From contig OU744451.1 of NCBI GenBank assembly GCA_916610825.1, positions 20,547,482-20,611,481 of the forward strand: DNA of 64,000 bases, read 5' to 3'. The DNA is from Haliclystus octoradiatus. Taxonomy: Eukaryota > Cnidaria > Staurozoa > Stauromedusae > Haliclystidae. A model generated the notes under the pieces. It ran no database searches and had not been told where the DNA came from. It was given only the letters and a program-made list of their open reading frames with translations. Shown piece after piece: positions 60,328 to 64,000 of this stretch. The first letter of the stretch is position 1; each line of letters starts with the position of its first letter. Made by a program: the position numbers and the translations under genes.

Positions 60328-63300
60328 TCAATGGCTAATTTTTTTATAGTGATAGACATTTAAATTTATCTTACCGTCTTCCTGATCCTTTTGCGTCCTG
60401 CCATTCCGTTTATCACAGAGATAATAAAGACCACGAAATATAATTGTTGATAGAGGTATATAAAGCAATACATGTTGAGTATACCGAATAATCTCGCGTG
60501 ACTTATTTGATGCTGTGTATGGTACACTAATAATCAAACTCAGCAGACAGATGAAGCATAAATTTGCAAGTAAAATGGAATCCCATAAATTCATTGTCAA
60601 AATTTTGTAAGGTTTGAACCACAAAAATACTATTAGGATTAGTATACAAGCTACAGTAAGAAATACTAAACGCAATACAGGATCTTGGAAGAATACCGCA
60701 ATAAGTAGTATTAACAGACGTGCAATAAAGTAAAATGCCGCAAAACATCTCAAGTTTTGATTTTCATCTTCAATATAACAATGTTTCAATGCTTCGAATA
60801 AAGGTTCAATACGTTGTACTTTTGATGATAGCTTAACAAACCATGGTGTGAATAACAGGAGCGAAGGAAATGCCAATACGACAAAAATTACACATAAAAT
60901 GGCAACTATTGCAAATGGTACATGTTCAGATCCAAAATATCTAATATTTCCAGCGTTATATAGAACCGGAGTATTATCAATCGATAATGGATGCAAAAGT
61001 TGCAACGTTACACCAGTGATAGCTGAGTAAGTTACAACAGCCACGAAGCTTAATGCTCTGCCGAATGATTGTTTCTTCGCTTCCTTTTTTTCAGCTTCAT
61101 TATCTACTTTACTTTTATTTTTGCGAAGCTTATTTTGAAGCCACGATTTGACAGCAGGGAGAAACGATCCCACGAAAAACGTAAAGAAAACAAGATAAAA
61201 TGGAACAACATAGTTAAATGCCAATTTGTATAAATTAGTAAACCCATCAAATAAACAAACACCAAAACTATTACCAGTACCGGATAGACTTGTAACACCA
61301 ATGACAACTGTAATGAACGGGTCATTAACATAATCTTCTGGTAACATCAGATTAACAATTTGATACGAATACAAAAATCCATTAAGGTACCCAGAGAAGG
61401 AATCGAGATTGAAATGCATTATACCTATCACAAATGCAGAAGCAACTGCCGCCATCAGTATTATCAATAACGCATTGATGTTACTACACTTTGAGCATTC
61501 TTCACTTCCAAGGCGCACACTATACCCTGGTTTGCATTGTCCGCATAGTACACCTCTACGGTTAGGCTTACAAATATTTGGTTTCTTTAGCGAATAAATG
61601 CATTCATAATCGTTTACAGCTACACTATTGCCTTTATCACATCCACAATATCCACGCGGGCATGATGTTGTTATAAATCCGTAAGGTGAAACCTTAGATG
61701 GTGCACCGTATCTTCCTTTCAGAATGTAGATATCACCATTATCATCGCATCGAATAACACCACTATCTTTTACTTGATCCAGACATATACATTTATTGCT
61801 ATCTGACTTTTGAAAATATCCAGGTGGACATTTTGTTAAGAACGTATGATATTTTGGAGTGAGAACTGTTTGTCCACTAGATGTCAAAATTTGTAACTCA
61901 TAAGGGTCATTCTGTTGACCAACAAGACGGATATCACGAATTTTGTCCTTGATTAAGAACAATGAGGATGCATGAGCTAAACGAACATCTGATTTAGATT
62001 TATTAGTTTTGTATATCCCCACTTGGACTGAGCCAAACACATCGTTTCTTAGCTCATCTTTTAGAATTACACTTGGTGAAAAAGGAATATCAGGTCCAAC
62101 CATCCACTCTTCTGGCTCTACATGAATTTCGATTGCATATGTAACGATTTCAGATTCACCGTTACCATTGGATATGTATTCAAAAGGTCCGTTAGTCCAA
62201 TTTAATGCTTTTGTATAATTTCGTTCCTCGCCTGGTAGGCGACAATATTGCAGAGTTGATGCAGATATTGAATTTCCGCTAGCAGGTGGTGCAGAATTAT
62301 TAATAAATCTCACAGAACAGTCCCAAGACTCCGGATAAAAACCGTTATCACCTAGAAACTGGAAGAAGCATGTTTCGCTTTGCAATTCTGTCGTTTCAAA
62401 AGCAACACGGTTAGGTCCCGAAATTTTATAGTAAATTGCCCCTCCTTTGCGAATAGCTGTGTTATTGATAAATTCGAGTGATAATCCTTTGGTTAAGATA
62501 ACGTATGAGTTACCATATAAAGCAAGAGCACCACCATTAATGCCTGTATTGTCTTTGAAAAGAACTTCGTTTGAGATAATGAGTAAGGCAGAATCCAACA
62601 CAATAGCTGTTTTACTATTTCTCCTGATAATTATACGATTGCCAAGTTTCAAAATAACACCACTTGAATAAATTGCTCCTTGTCCAATAACTTTTTGATC
62701 TTCAGTTAATGTGATTTCATTTTCAGTAACAGTACAGTTGCTAAGTTGCACAGAAACACCTAACCCGGATGATAAACTAGACGCATTGAAAACATTAGTT
62801 GATAGCCCAATACCTGAGCCAACAGTACCACGATTATGCTCAAACCAACAACCCTGAAAATCTATTAAGGGTGCAAACATATCGACCTCAGTTAATGCTA
62901 CCCTAGGCACAGCACAAGAAACACCACCTCCCCATATTGCTGAATTCCATATAAATTTACAATCAACATGTTCAACTTTTAATTGTTTGTCGAAATCGGT
63001 TGCGTTTAGAGAAGAATCAATGCGTATACCACCACCAGCAAAAGTTGCAATATTGAACATGAACATACAATTTTCAATTGTTATTTTACTCGAATATGCT
63101 GTATCTCGAAATGCGGCGTACAAACCACCACCCCATAATGCTTTATTTGCTTGAAACATAGAATTCTTTATAACAAAATTATTTCTAGTAGCTTTACCTG
63201 TTGCAAATATAGATAATCCTCCACCTCTACCAAATATAATATGTGTTCTTTGTACAAAGTCAGTTGGTAATTTCTGTGTATGCTCTGCAGTATTGTTGAT

Positions 63301-64000
63301 AAAAGAACAACCATCAAATAAATAATTTGAATCATGATTGTGATTTTGTTGTTCTGATGAACAATTAAATGGATCTAAAGCTCCACATGATGTAAATTCA
63401 ATATATATTCCACCACCAGATTTAAATGTACCTTTACGTAGGCTACCTTCTGAATAAGTTGTTCGTTTCAAATTATAATTATTTGGCAAACTATAATGTG
63501 TATGATCTGAATTGTTAGCAAATATAACATTATGAAATTCAACTCGACCGTTAACATCATACATTTTGATACCAAAGCCATAATTTTCAATTATATTAAC
63601 CCAATTAAATGTAACATACTTAACATATGCAAAAAATAATGCAGATCTCATATACGGATGTTTGATGGTTGTACTCAAATGTTCGGCTGCACATTGTGTT
63701 ATTGTTAAATTTGATAAATTAATATTTGATGATCTTATAAATGACAAACCTGATAAAGTATCATTACAATTAATAATTGTTTGACGTGTTGCATGTGGTG
63801 ATAATCCAATACCACTAATAGATATAGCAACAACCTCTTCAAATTGAATATGATGCAATAAAAAGTGAATTCCATTTGTCAAAAATATTTGACTCGATGA
63901 TTTCAAATTTTCCATCGCGAATTCAAGCGTTTTACATGATGTCCTTGATCTTCCTGATCTACAATCCACAATATCTGATCCATTGCTTGAGTCAACGTAT
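60328..64000 (-). CDS. Pmp-like beta-helix, multi-pass membrane protein (N-terminus beyond window)
   Basis: One uninterrupted frame of over 1200 residues from the window edge to TGA at 60328-60330. There is no stop between the edge and the first in-window Met, so the true start lies outside. Roughly the first 560 residues are beta-helix coils with recurring F-x-x-N and GGG/A-I/L motifs (FQANKALWGGGLYAA, FMFNIATFAGGGI, FIWNSAIWGGGV, FKDNTGINGGALALY). A Cys-rich neck follows (CPPGYFQKS, SCPRGYCGCDKG, RRGVLCGQCKPGYS, CSKC), then eight or nine hydrophobic segments with a Lys-rich loop (KLRKNKSK) and a short basic tail. The design suggests a plasma-membrane protein with a large extracellular solenoid. 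I recall similar multicopy proteins in sponges and some ascidians, function unknown. Unlike the 20-exon receptor next door it has no introns here, which fits a retroposed or transferred origin, but neither is shown. Confidence 0.75.
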   Translation of the reverse strand, partial: YVDSSNGSDIVDCRSGRSRTSCKTLEFAMENLKSSSQIFLTNGIHFLLHHIQFEEVVAISISGIGLSPHATRQTIINCNDTLSGLSFIRSSNINLSNLTITQCAAEHLSTTIKHPYMRSALFFAYVKYVTFNWVNIIENYGFGIKMYDVNGRVEFHNVIFANNSDHTHYSLPNNYNLKRTTYSEGSLRKGTFKSGGGIYIEFTSCGALDPFNCSSEQQNHNHDSNYLFDGCSFINNTAEHTQKLPTDFVQRTHIIFGRGGGLSIFATGKATRNNFVIKNSMFQANKALWGGGLYAAFRDTAYSSKITIENCMFMFNIATFAGGGIRIDSSLNATDFDKQLKVEHVDCKFIWNSAIWGGGVSCAVPRVALTEVDMFAPLIDFQGCWFEHNRGTVGSGIGLSTNVFNASSLSSGLGVSVQLSNCTVTENEITLTEDQKVIGQGAIYSSGVILKLGNRIIIRRNSKTAIVLDSALLIISNEVLFKDNTGINGGALALYGNSYVILTKGLSLEFINNTAIRKGGAIYYKISGPNRVAFETTELQSETCFFQFLGDNGFYPESWDCSVRFINNSAPPASGNSISASTLQYCRLPGEERNYTKALNWTNGPFEYISNGNGESEIVTYAIEIHVEPEEWMVGPDIPFSPSVILKDELRNDVFGSVQVGIYKTNKSKSDVRLAHASSLFLIKDKIRDIRLVGQQNDPYELQILTSSGQTVLTPKYHTFLTKCPPGYFQKSDSNKCICLDQVKDSGVIRCDDNGDIYILKGRYGAPSKVSPYGFITTSCPRGYCGCDKGNSVAVNDYECIYSLKKPNICKPNRRGVLCGQCKPGYSVRLGSEECSKCSNINALLIILMAAVASAFVIGIMHFNLDSFSGYLNGFLYSYQIVNLMLPEDYVNDPFITVVIGVTSLSGTGNSFGVCLFDGFTNLYKLAFNYVVPFYLVFFTFFVGSFLPAVKSWLQNKLRKNKSKVDNEAEKKEAKKQSFGRALSFVAVVTYSAITGVTLQLLHPLSIDNTPVLYNAGNIRYFGSEHVPFAIVAILCVIFVVLAFPSLLLFTPWFVKLSSKVQRIEPLFEALKHCYIEDENQNLRCFAAFYFIARLLILLIAVFFQDPVLRLVFLTVACILILIVFLWFKPYKILTMNLWDSILLANLCFICLLSLIISVPYTASNKSREIIRYTQHVLLYIPLSTIIFRGLYYLCDKRNGRTQKDQEDGKINLNVYHYKKISH

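Overview
The window looks like invertebrate metazoan DNA. It is AT-rich (roughly two thirds A/T by eye), has GT-AG introns from about 100 bp to 15 kb, tRNA-derived SINEs, many MITEs, non-LTR, DIRS, BEL/Pao, Ty3 and Penelope-like retroelement remains, and an Academ-like DNA transposon. I cannot fix the phylum; a marine invertebrate, perhaps a non-vertebrate deuterostome, is a guess.

Two host loci dominate. (1) A plus-strand multi-exon gene (3929-46938) that I assembled from 20 coding exons with compatible splice phases. It encodes a predicted 729-residue seven-pass receptor of the adhesion/secretin class (class B2): signal peptide, Thr-rich linker, VWC-like Cys module, a second Cys-rich module, an LDL-receptor class A repeat, a helical stalk, seven membrane segments and a short tail ending in a PDZ-ligand-like sequence. 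No GPS autoproteolysis motif was found. The last exon of a tandem paralogue lies at 366-470. (2) A minus-strand single-exon gene (60328 to the right edge, N-terminus off the window) for a protein with a long Pmp-like parallel beta-helix ectodomain, a Cys-rich neck and about eight or nine membrane segments.

Layout: 1-470 end of the upstream paralogue; 471-3928 intergenic and 5' region; 3929-46938 the receptor gene, whose introns are packed with mobile DNA. The largest intron (9831-25031) holds a tRNA SINE, a DIRS-like fossil split by a full-length-looking LINE with an 11-bp target duplication, a MITE, and an Academ-like transposon with long terminal inverted repeats. 46939-60327 is intergenic, with a Penelope-like remnant interrupted by a MITE and by a young BEL/Pao copy with two 464-bp LTRs, then more MITEs, a SINE, a near-perfect hairpin and a local duplication. 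60328-64000 is the beta-helix gene.

The most distinctive non-coding feature is a palindromic MITE family ending in CCCCTGCGAAAA / TTTTCGCAGGGG. Its body is built from reiterated self-palindromic AGTTCATGAACT units at an 11-bp period. I count about 17 recognisable copies, all between 3.2 and 37.9 kb, almost all in introns of the receptor gene and none on the beta-helix side.
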